Assembly (NCBI GenBank): GCA_031268255.1 | Contig: JAIRXO010000197.1 | Location: 1-13,678, forward strand | Length of the DNA: 13,678 nucleotides | Reading direction: 5' to 3' | Origin: Spirochaetaceae bacterium | GTDB lineage: Bacteria; Spirochaetota; Spirochaetia; Treponematales; Breznakiellaceae | Part shown: positions 6,034-11,192 of the stretch, piece after piece | Layout: the number at the start of each line of letters is the position of its first letter | Position numbering within the stretch: position 1 is the first letter of the stretch | Made by a program: the position numbers and the translations under genes | The notes under the pieces: model-generated | Seen by the model: the letters and a program-made list of their open reading frames with translations, nothing else | Database searches by the model: none | What the model was told of the DNA's origin: nothing

Positions 6034-7686
6034 TTACACCTTTTTCCGGTTTATGGCTATTCGTATCAGAACCCAGGCAAAGGAGAGAAGCGAAAACCCG
6101 ATGGCAAGACGGGGAAGATAGTCCCCCCAGCGGGTATAGGGGGTTTTTTCGTCCATAAGGGGAACCGGCACGGTAAGCTGGGCCTCGGTAAAGGCCGGCG
6201 CCATTGCCAGTATCTTCCCGTAGGGATCAATGGCGCAGGTCTGGCCCGACGCGGTTGAACGCACCAGGGATCGGCGGTTTTCCACCGCCCTGAATACCGC
6301 CATGGACAGGTGCTGCATCTGGGCGGAAAGGCTTTTTGACCAGGCGTCGTTGGAAAGGTTGACGATGAGTTCGGCGCCGGAAAGGACAAATTTCCGGGAA
6401 AGATAGCCAAAAGTATCCTCAAAGCATATTGGGGTAGAGAATTTTATGCCCCTGCTGTCAAACACCGTAAGGGCGTCCCCGGGCTCCCAGAGATGGGTAT
6501 CGGCCTTCTCAAGGGCGGCGTAAATGCCGGGGAATTGTTTTTTGTAGGGAAAATGCTCGGTAAAGGGAACCAGATGGAGCTTGCGGTATTCTTCTACCTG
6601 CCTGCCCCGGTCAAAGAGTATGACGGCGTTATAGTCAACCCGGTAATCCCTGGAAGAATCAGGGTTCCTGGCCGGTTCCTTGCGGCCATCGTCATTGCCT
6701 ATTACAAAGGGCACGTCCTGACTTTCAAGAAAATCGAGGAGGTCCCGTACCAGGAGGTAGGACCCCTGATCATCCCGGTAGGTTTCGTGCCAGTATATGC
6801 GGGGAACAAAGGCCGTCTCGGACCATACCACAAGATCGGGTTTGATTTCCCCGGAAAGAGCTTCCAGGGAAAGCCTTTTCAGTATTTCGAAGTTTTTCCG
6901 GTAGGCGGTAAGACCGCCCTTCCAGGGATCGTCATTTTGCTGCACCATGGCCACGCTGGCATGGCGCCGGCCAGCATAGCCGCTGTTACCCTGTATGAGG
7001 CCGAAGGCAAGGGTAAGGGCCAGGGCGAAAACCCATGCGCCGAGTATATACCGCTCCCTGAGGACAAAACGCACGGCGGAATTTTTTAGCGCCTGCCTCA
7101 CTCCCCTGCCCTGTTCCGGGGTCTGGCCGTCAAGACCCCGCAGCACCCAGGCGCAGGCCGCGGAAGGAAAAACCACCAGGGCCGAAACCCCCCATACCCC
7201 GAAGATGGACGCTATCTGGGTAAGGGGCCAGAGATGCCACTGGGAATAGCCGGTGATGCCGTAGGAATATCCAAGGAAGCCCAGGGTGCGCAGATATTCA
7301 TAGGCTATCCACAGGGTCCACTGGACAAGATAGCCCCTTCTCCTGAAAAGAAGAGAGGCGGCCTTGAGTACGGGAAAAAAGACAGCGAAGTACAAGGCGT
7401 AAACGCTCCCCGCGATGATGCCGGCCAGGGGATGAAAACTGCCGAGCCAGTAATTAAAAAGCCCGTAGGCGCCGTACCCGTACAGGGCGCCCCAAAGCAC
7501 GGAACTCTTCCCCGAACACGCGTTGACAAGGCAGAAAACCGGAATATAGGCCACCCAGGCAAGGAGGGGAAGCCCGTTGGTAAAAAACGGATTGGGGAAA
7601 GAAGCGGCAAAAAGCAGTATTCCGGCAATGAGAAAACCCAGTTGAGTCAAAAAAGCGCGCACCGGGGATTTTTGGAAAAGAGCCAT
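6034..7686 (-). CDS. lnt: Apolipoprotein N-acyltransferase
   Basis: Transfers a third acyl chain from phospholipid to the N-terminal Cys of lipoproteins at the periplasmic face of the inner membrane. The 550-residue protein has an N-terminal set of hydrophobic helices between residues 12 and about 230, a nitrilase-like periplasmic domain (about 240-515), and a last helix near 525-545. The catalytic triad is visible: Glu290 in VVWSETAF, Lys369 in YRKLHLVPFTEHFPY, and Cys421 in TPICFED. All three follow E. coli Glu267-Lys335-Cys387. It starts four bases after the HU stop, with AAAGGG about eight bases upstream. Spirochaetes rely heavily on lipoproteins, so this gene is probably essential. The identity is secure. 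Confidence 0.96.
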   Translation of the reverse strand: MALFQKSPVRAFLTQLGFLIAGILLFAASFPNPFFTNGLPLLAWVAYIPVFCLVNACSGKSSVLWGALYGYGAYGLFNYWLGSFHPLAGIIAGSVYALYFAVFFPVLKAASLLFRRRGYLVQWTLWIAYEYLRTLGFLGYSYGITGYSQWHLWPLTQIASIFGVWGVSALVVFPSAACAWVLRGLDGQTPEQGRGVRQALKNSAVRFVLRERYILGAWVFALALTLAFGLIQGNSGYAGRRHASVAMVQQNDDPWKGGLTAYRKNFEILKRLSLEALSGEIKPDLVVWSETAFVPRIYWHETYRDDQGSYLLVRDLLDFLESQDVPFVIGNDDGRKEPARNPDSSRDYRVDYNAVILFDRGRQVEEYRKLHLVPFTEHFPYKKQFPGIYAALEKADTHLWEPGDALTVFDSRGIKFSTPICFEDTFGYLSRKFVLSGAELIVNLSNDAWSKSLSAQMQHLSMAVFRAVENRRSLVRSTASGQTCAIDPYGKILAMAPAFTEAQLTVPVPLMDEKTPYTRWGDYLPRLAIGFSLLSFAWVLIRIAINRKKV

Positions 7687-7689
7687 CCC

Positions 7690-8004
7690 TTAGTTCCCTT
7701 TCTTGTCGCCTATATTCCAGACATCCTGCTTGAGTTCTTTTCCGGGCCTGAACGCGGCAATGCCGTGGGAATTAACCGATACCGCTTCGCCGGTCTTGGG
7801 ATTACGGGCTTTTTTTCTTCCTTTTCTGAGACGGGTCTCAAAGGTCCCAAAGCCCCGCAGCTCTATAATTTGCTGCCTGATAAGAGCGTCCTTGATCTCT
7901 TCGATAAAGGAATCAACCGCGGTTTTTATATCCTTCCGGTTGATTCCCGTTTTCTGATAGATCGCGTCGATGATATCGGCTTTGGTGATCTTCTTCTCTG
8001 CCAT
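7690..8004 (-). CDS. HU/IHF-family nucleoid protein
   Basis: A histone-like DNA-bending protein of 104 residues. It shows KADIIDAIYQKTGINRKDI at the N-terminus and the arm signature RGFGTFETRLRKGRKKARNP followed by KTGEAVSV, both diagnostic of the family, and AFRPGKELK near the end. It has a tail of about ten residues beyond most HU proteins. HU and IHF subunits cannot be told apart with certainty by eye; as a single copy next to S20 and lnt, HU is more likely. GAGGG precedes the ATG by four bases. Confidence 0.95.
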   Translation of the reverse strand: MAEKKITKADIIDAIYQKTGINRKDIKTAVDSFIEEIKDALIRQQIIELRGFGTFETRLRKGRKKARNPKTGEAVSVNSHGIAAFRPGKELKQDVWNIGDKKGN

Positions 8005-8014
8005 TATACCCTCA

Positions 8015-8036
8015 TACCATCACATAATTCATGGTA
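8015..8036. repeat. Perfect 6-bp inverted repeat before the HU gene
   Basis: TACCAT (8015-8020) and ATGGTA (8031-8036) flank a ten-base spacer in the 43-base gap between S20 and HU. It could be a weak hairpin or an operator half-site pair. It lies just upstream of the HU ribosome site. Confidence 0.35.
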
Positions 8037-8047
8037 CAGTACACAAA

Positions 8048-8323
8048 TTACTGGGCGGTTTTGAGGGAATTGTACAGACGCTGCATCCTTGATTTTTTCC
8101 GTGCGGCGGCGTTCTTCTTGATGATCCCCTTACGGGCGGCGCTGTCAAGTCCCTTAATCATGTCCTTGAGAGCCGCTTCCGCTTCGGCTGTCTCCTTCTT
8201 CTGGGCCAGGTAGACAAATTTCTTGACACTGGTGCGAACCGAACTCTTTACCGACTTGTTTCGCAGCCGCCGCTCTTCACTCTGGCGATGGCGTTTTTCA
8301 GCCGAGCTGTATTTTTTTGCCAA
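8048..8323 (-). CDS. rpsT: 30S ribosomal protein S20
   Basis: Primary 16S rRNA-binding protein of the small subunit. The 91-residue, very basic sequence matches S20: KKYSSAEKRHRQSEERRLRNKS, then SSVRTSVKKF, and KGIIKKNAAARKKSRMQRLYNSL at the end. The start is TTG at 8323-8321. GGAGG seven bases upstream fixes it, and MAKK is the usual S20 beginning. A rare start is notable because S20 also has a rare start (TTG/UUG) in E. coli, where it takes part in autogenous translational control. A perfect TATAAT lies just upstream (8346-8341) and may provide a second promoter. Confidence 0.97.
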   Translation of the reverse strand: MAKKYSSAEKRHRQSEERRLRNKSVKSSVRTSVKKFVYLAQKKETAEAEAALKDMIKGLDSAARKGIIKKNAAARKKSRMQRLYNSLKTAQ

Positions 8324-8340
8324 AGGATAACCTCCATTGT

Positions 8341-8385
8341 ATTATAGATTCTTCCGAAACCCCGCAAAACGGCCAGCGACAGCCG
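8341..8385 (-). promoter_or_regulatory. S20 leader: possible internal promoter and attenuator hairpin
   Basis: A perfect TATAAT (8346-8341) precedes the S20 ribosome site, without a good -35. Further upstream CGGC and GCCG (8385-8370) can form a short stem followed by TTTT on the minus strand, resembling a weak attenuator between the zinc-ribbon gene and rpsT. An outer CCCCG/CGGGG pairing competes with it. Confidence 0.3.
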
Positions 8386-8407
8386 GGGAACTTTTGGGCG
8401 GGGAACC

Positions 8408-8578
8408 TCACTTAAAATCCGAAGGACGCCGCTCCGTTCGCTTGCATTTTTCGCATTCGGCGACATTCTTTATTTTGCCGTTTTCAAAAAGGGTCTTCAT
8501 TTTGACTTCCCCGCCGCAGGAACAGAAGAATTTCTGCGTCGTGCTTGAGGTACGGGCGTTTTTACTGGCCTGGGCCAT
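8408..8578 (-). CDS. 56-residue zinc-ribbon protein of unknown function
   Basis: A small gene with AAGGAG six to seven bases before its ATG. The protein is MAQASKNARTSSTTQKFF, followed by CSCGG at Cys19 and Cys21, a basic strand segment, and then CEKCKRTERRPSDFK with Cys42 and Cys45. The CxC...CxxC spacing predicts one zinc ribbon. The tail is rich in Lys and Arg, which suggests RNA or ribosome contact, as in small ribosomal zinc proteins, but it does not match L28, L31, L32, L33, L36 or S14. It is the first gene of the S20-HU-lnt cluster, directly behind the promoter at 8707-8735, which points to a translation-related role. I do not recognise the family by name. The existence of the gene is well supported; its function is not. 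Confidence 0.8.
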   Translation of the reverse strand: MAQASKNARTSSTTQKFFCSCGGEVKMKTLFENGKIKNVAECEKCKRTERRPSDFK

Positions 8579-8700
8579 GATTTGCTCCTTGAAGATGGTT
8601 CAAAAATTGACGTTTGAAACAGCCTCAGATACTGGAATTGAGGAACCCGGATTCTGAAGGTTCCCGGAAAAGCTCAAAACCCGTAAAGGGTTCCATAACT
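8579..8700 (-). promoter_or_regulatory. Structured leader of the S20 cluster with competing hairpins
   Basis: Four short segments can pair in exclusive ways on the minus strand: GGAACCC (8694-8688) with GGGTT (8682-8678), or with GGGTTCC (8648-8642); and GGAACC (8664-8659) with GGTTCC (8647-8642). A 23-codon ORF starts at 8696 and ends at 8625; its ribosome site is too close (two bases) to be convincing. No known riboswitch class is recognised. Confidence 0.35.
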
Positions 8701-8706
8701 CCTCAT

Positions 8707-8735
8707 ACGATACTATAAGCCGCCCCCGCTGTCAA
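8707..8735 (-). promoter_or_regulatory. Predicted sigma-70-type promoter of the S20 cluster
   Basis: Perfect TTGACA (8735-8730), a 17-base spacer rich in G, and TATCGT (8712-8707) as -10. It points at the zinc-ribbon gene and gives about 120 nt of leader. Confidence 0.65.
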
Positions 8736-8790
8736 CGGCTATTGTCGCGATTCCAGGAAGGCTCAGACGACCGTATGTGCCCAGGCAGTT

Positions 8791-9144
8791 TCATTCCCCT
8801 GTCAGCACGGAGGGCGATGTCAGTCTGATAAGTTCCCGTGCGGCAAGAAGGCCGGGGTTAAATACCGGGGCGGAAAAATCCGCCGGGTCCACCGCCAGGG
8901 GCAATTCGGTACAGCCGAGGATCAGGCCCTGGGCGCCCCGGTCAAGCAGACGGAATCCTTCGTACAACAAAATATTGCAGGCTTTTGCCTGTACCGGATC
9001 GGAATGGGCCTTAATGCCGAAGTCAAGGGAATAAATGGCTTCGCCTATCCTGTCTTTTCCGGGCAATTCCGGCTCAAGAAGCACAAAACCTTCGGAGGCT
9101 TTGAAATACTCGCCGTACACCTGGCTCTGATAAGTCCCCTCTTT
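8791..9144 (-). pseudogene. Aspartate/glutamate racemase, C-terminal half only
   Basis: Full-length enzymes have about 230 residues in two lobes, each giving one catalytic Cys. Here only the second lobe remains: IGEAIYSLDFGIKA, a helical stretch, then GLILGCTELPL with the second catalytic Cys, and VFNPGLLAARELIRL. The first possible start is a GTG at 9120, without a ribosome site. Family likeness extends upstream of it as KEGTYQSQVYGEYF, matching the GT..S..Y start of the second lobe. That homology begins only two codons after the rluA stop codon and in the same frame. The first lobe with its Cys and substrate contacts is gone, so a racemase activity is not expected. It is best read as a deletion remnant; a small expressed fragment cannot be excluded. 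Confidence 0.8.
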
Positions 9145-9147
9145 ATT

Positions 9148-9948
9148 TTAAAGCGGCTCAAGGTTGAAGGGCTTGCCGGAACTTTTTTCCATTTGGCGTA
9201 TCAGGGCGTTAAGGTCCCGGGGAAGGGGCGCGGTGAAGCAGGCTTCTCCGGCGCTGTCAGGCGGCGCGGGCGGCGTAAGGCGCAGTGCCGCCGCAAGCGG
9301 CGCGGGCAGGCGAAGCTCACAGGAGTGAAGGCCCAGGCGCTCAAGGAGGGGTTTTTCGTCCAGGGGGTCGCCGTGCCAGGTTTTTTTGAGGGAAGAGAGC
9401 AGTATGCCTTTGGGGCTGGCCCTGCCGTACAGGGTGTCGCAGACCAGGGGATGACCCAGGGCGGCAAGGTGGACCCTGATCTGGTGGGTTCTTCCGGTTT
9501 TTGGTTTCGCCTCTACGACGCTGTAGTTTCCCGCGTTTCCAAGAAGGCGGAAAGAGGTATAAGACTTTTTCCCCCGGTACTTGTCAATGACGGTGCGGTG
9601 CTTCTTGTCTCCGCCGGGGACCAGGGGAAGATCGCAGGATGTTTCTTCCCAGGACGGGACGCCGTGTATGACGGCGATATAGCGTTTTTGCACGCCGTTA
9701 TTCGCAAAGGCCAGGGAGAGTTCCCGGTGGGCAGGAGGCGTTTTGGCAAAGAGAACCAGGCCGGATGTGTCCCGGTCAAGGCGGTGTACCGTATATGCCC
9801 TGCCGCCGAGGTATGCGTCAAGAAGCCTGTCAAGCCGCTCTTTTGATTCGTCCCAGCGGTCAGGACTTACGGCAATGCCCGAAGCCTTGTTTACCGCGAG
9901 GAGGAATTCGTTTTCATATAAGACCGTAAAGAACTGTTTCTGCTTCAT
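9148..9948 (-). CDS. RluA-family RNA pseudouridine synthase
   Basis: Isomerises uridine to pseudouridine in rRNA or tRNA. The 266-residue protein has the catalytic signature YTVHRLDRDTSGLVLFAKT with Asp58 in HRLD, and the family motif KTGRTHQIRVHLAALGHPLVCDTLYG later in the chain. There is no N-terminal S4 RNA-binding domain, so it is closer to RluA/TruC-type members than to RluC or RluD. The RNA target cannot be told from sequence. The ATG is 14 bases behind the H-NOX stop and has no clear ribosome site, which suggests coupling to the upstream gene. Immediately after its TAA, in the same frame, comes the racemase remnant, so the last residues of this protein may have been altered by the deletion. 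Confidence 0.93.
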   Translation of the reverse strand: MKQKQFFTVLYENEFLLAVNKASGIAVSPDRWDESKERLDRLLDAYLGGRAYTVHRLDRDTSGLVLFAKTPPAHRELSLAFANNGVQKRYIAVIHGVPSWEETSCDLPLVPGGDKKHRTVIDKYRGKKSYTSFRLLGNAGNYSVVEAKPKTGRTHQIRVHLAALGHPLVCDTLYGRASPKGILLSSLKKTWHGDPLDEKPLLERLGLHSCELRLPAPLAAALRLTPPAPPDSAGEACFTAPLPRDLNALIRQMEKSSGKPFNLEPL

Positions 9949-9962
9949 TCATTTATTGGGTG

Positions 9963-10514
9963 TTATGTATTCGGCGTTCCAAAGCGGATCACAACTTCTT
10001 CTTCGGAAATTTTCTGTATTTCTACGGGAGTGCTGAAATAAACGCCCACTCCCTTAACCAGGCCCATGTAAAAATCAATCATGCCCCGCTTTGATTTGTA
10101 ATGAACCTTGAGGATGTTTCCGTCCCGCTGTACGTCAAAACGCGGAGGGAGGGCGGCCTCGGCATGGCTGGGCGAATTTGCCGTAACGTCCTGATGGATT
10201 GAATCAAGTTTTAGCAATAAATCTTCGGCGTTTTTGATGTTCTTGAAATACTGCGGATACTCGCGGGGGGCATACACGCATACCCAGTATTCTCCAAAGG
10301 CTTCGGCGGCCTGGTCTTTTGTAATGTTGAGAATTCCGCATACATTACGCACCAGGTCAAAAAATTTTTCATCGGAAAAATCAAGGCCGTTAAAATACCG
10401 CATATATGTTTTGCTGTCTGATAAACCGGAAGCGTCCAAAATCAAGTCCAGTTTTTCTTTACCGAATTTTTCCCGTATCAACTCCGTGAGGCATAAAAAT
10501 ATTTGAGATCGCAT
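9963..10514 (-). CDS. Stand-alone H-NOX (haem NO/O2-binding) sensor protein
   Basis: H-NOX domains bind haem through a proximal His and sense nitric oxide or oxygen. The 183-residue protein aligns along its length with the family. Helix 1 is IFLCLTELIREKFG; then comes AAEAFGEYWV (69-78), the family's (E)AFGEYWV phrase. The proximal haem ligand is His107 in LLLKLDSIHQDV. ALPPRFDV (121-128) carries the conserved Pro pair at the haem face. The propionate-binding YxSxR motif is Tyr139-Ser141-Arg143 in VHYKSKRGM. The distal residue equivalent to Tyr140 of the Thermoanaerobacter protein falls on Phe148, which predicts NO binding with oxygen excluded. No kinase, cyclase or chemoreceptor is fused or adjacent. 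AAGGAGG nine bases before the ATG supports the start. It is co-directional with rluA, 14 bases apart. Family call strong; gas preference inferred. Confidence 0.88.
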   Translation of the reverse strand: MRSQIFLCLTELIREKFGKEKLDLILDASGLSDSKTYMRYFNGLDFSDEKFFDLVRNVCGILNITKDQAAEAFGEYWVCVYAPREYPQYFKNIKNAEDLLLKLDSIHQDVTANSPSHAEAALPPRFDVQRDGNILKVHYKSKRGMIDFYMGLVKGVGVYFSTPVEIQKISEEEVVIRFGTPNT

Positions 10515-10535
10515 GCAAGACGTCCTCCTTACACT

Positions 10536-10564
10536 ACTCTATACGGACAAGGCGCCTTTGTCTA
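10536..10564 (-). promoter_or_regulatory. Predicted promoter of the H-NOX gene
   Basis: TAGACA (-35, 10564-10559; five of six) and TAGAGT (-10, 10541-10536; four of six) are separated by exactly 17 bases. Transcription would start near 10529, just ahead of the AAGGAGG ribosome site. Confidence 0.5.
10546..10562. promoter_or_regulatory. Operator-like inverted repeat inside the H-NOX promoter
   Basis: GACAA-GGCGCC-TTTGTC is an inverted repeat, perfect except for one extra T. It fills the spacer between the -35 and -10 elements, where a bound repressor would block RNA polymerase. It does not match the Rex, Fur or CRP/FNR consensus that I know. The regulator is unknown. Confidence 0.45.
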
Positions 10565-10607
10565 GCGCGGTCTTGCCGGCAGGGGCCATAGCAAAGCCTT
10601 GCGGGTC

Positions 10608-10626
10608 AAAAACCGGGGTTACCGGT
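10608..10626. terminator. Possible bidirectional terminator hairpin
   Basis: ACCGG-GGTTA-CCGGT (10612-10626) with four more As before it and ATTTATTTT after it. Read on the minus strand it ends in TTTT, on the plus strand in a looser T-rich run. The stem has only five pairs. It could insulate the H-NOX promoter from transcripts arriving from proAB. Confidence 0.4.
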
Positions 10627-10730
10627 ATTTATTTTCGGGCTGATGTGTGTCCAGAGTTCGTCAGGGCATCAGCTTCCGTTACCTTAATCCGGTAGGATGC
10701 CGTCTTGCCCGGGGGCGGGGGATTGAGTAT

Positions 10731-10753
10731 AGTTATTATATGGAGTTATTATA
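10731..10753. repeat. 10-bp direct repeat ahead of the small membrane genes
   Basis: AGTTATTATA occurs at 10731-10740 and 10744-10753, separated by TGG. The second copy contains TATTAT (10747-10752), which with TTGAGT (10723-10728) 18 bases upstream could be a promoter starting close to the GTG at 10760. Confidence 0.6.
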
Positions 10754-10759
10754 GGAAAA

Positions 10760-10981
10760 GTGAAAAAGCCAAGGACAAGAACAAATATAAAAGAAAATGC
10801 GGGAAAACTACTGCTTGACGTGGCTAAACTGACCTTTGGTAGTTTTATTCTCGGTGGTATATTGCGGGGAGAACTGCCGCAATATATTTTGATAATTACA
10901 GGTTTTATAGTTTCCATTGCCTGTACCATTCTTGGACTCTTATGGACTTCAACGAAACAAGACCTGATTGACAAGGAGTGA
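10760..10981 (+). CDS. Small two-helix membrane protein, unknown function
   Basis: A 73-residue protein with a basic N-terminus (MKKPRTRTNIK) and two hydrophobic segments, roughly residues 18-35 and 42-63, joined by a short turn LRGELPQY. A polar tail, TSTKQDLIDKE, ends it. The positive N-terminus predicts both ends in the cytoplasm. It starts with GTG; AGGA lies only about four bases before it. Base use is clearly more AT-rich than the flanking genes, with many AAA, ATA and AGA codons, and its strand opposes both neighbours, so it may be acquired. A second tiny membrane gene follows after three bases with a good ribosome site. It looks like the small 'LLLDVAKLTFGSFILGGIL' membrane proteins seen in gut anaerobes, but I cannot name a function. 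Confidence 0.65.
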   Translation: MKKPRTRTNIKENAGKLLLDVAKLTFGSFILGGILRGELPQYILIITGFIVSIACTILGLLWTSTKQDLIDKE

Positions 10982-10984
10982 TGT

Positions 10985-11110
10985 ATGTGGGTCGTTATAT
11001 TTATGATCGGTTTTGTTGTTCCTATCATTATTATTGGCGGTGTAGCTTCATGGCGTGAACGCCGGATTGACAAAGAACACGAAGAGGCGGCTTTACACGA
11101 AGCTGGTTAA
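10985..11110 (+). CDS. 41-residue single-pass membrane peptide
   Basis: The protein reads MWVVIFMIGFVVPIIIIGGV, then a polar tail ASWRERRIDKEHEEAALHEAG. One transmembrane helix (2-20) is followed by a charged cytoplasmic tail. AAGGAG lies six bases before the ATG, inside the end of the preceding 73-residue gene, so both are read from one message. It shares the AT-richer composition of its partner. Tiny hydrophobic peptides of this shape are often regulators of membrane complexes or type I toxins; nothing here decides between these. Confidence 0.6.
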   Translation: MWVVIFMIGFVVPIIIIGGVASWRERRIDKEHEEAALHEAG

Positions 11111-11124
11111 ACGCCCGGAGGGCG
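11108..11124. terminator. GC-rich hairpin between the small genes and proB
   Basis: CGCCC-GGA-GGGCG (11112-11124) directly follows the stop codon of the 41-residue gene. On the minus strand it is followed by TTTA, so it may also end the proAB message about 70 bases past proB. The U-run is short, so strength is uncertain. Confidence 0.4.
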
Positions 11125-11133
11125 GCGGCAAGA

Positions 11134-11190
11134 ATGACAGACGAAGAGGCGGACGCGTTGGATGAGCTTGCCGCGGACAGCGCCCCGTAA
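11134..11190 (+). other. 18-codon ORF, possible antitoxin remnant
   Basis: Reads MTDEEADALDELAADSAP then stop. The MTDEEADALDE opening reminds me of the first residues of BrnA/CopG-like antitoxins found in treponemes, which normally continue for another 60 or so residues. The ribosome site (GGAGG) is 12 bases away, too far to be good. It lies against the end of proB. Seen: the ORF. Inferred: its origin. Confidence 0.25.
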
Positions 11191-11192
11191 GA

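Noticed and set aside
7234..8064. 276-codon plus-strand ORF opposite lnt and HU
   Set aside because: It is antisense to two clear genes; the open frame follows from their biased third positions. The translation is rich in Gly, Lys and Pro without any domain.
8625..8696. 23-codon ORF in the leader of the S20 cluster
   Set aside because: The AGGAG is only two bases before the ATG and the transcript would begin almost on it. The pairing segments in this stretch explain the sequence better.
9004..9846. 280-codon plus-strand ORF opposite rluA and the racemase remnant
   Set aside because: It is antisense to rluA, whose catalytic motifs are intact; no ribosome site and no recognisable domain.
10590..10626. 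GCAAAGCC followed by GGGGTTACCGG, reminiscent of the 3' half of a c-di-GMP-I (GEMM) riboswitch
   Set aside because: The GNRA-capped first helix and the second long helix are missing, and the distance between the two motifs is about 20 bases instead of 40 or more. The end of the segment is better explained as a terminator hairpin. A covariance-model search would settle it.
10639..10673. GCTGATG...CATCAGC inverted repeat with a 21-base spacer
   Set aside because: Seven-base arms at this distance can occur by chance, there is no T tract and no gene start nearby. Kept only as a note.
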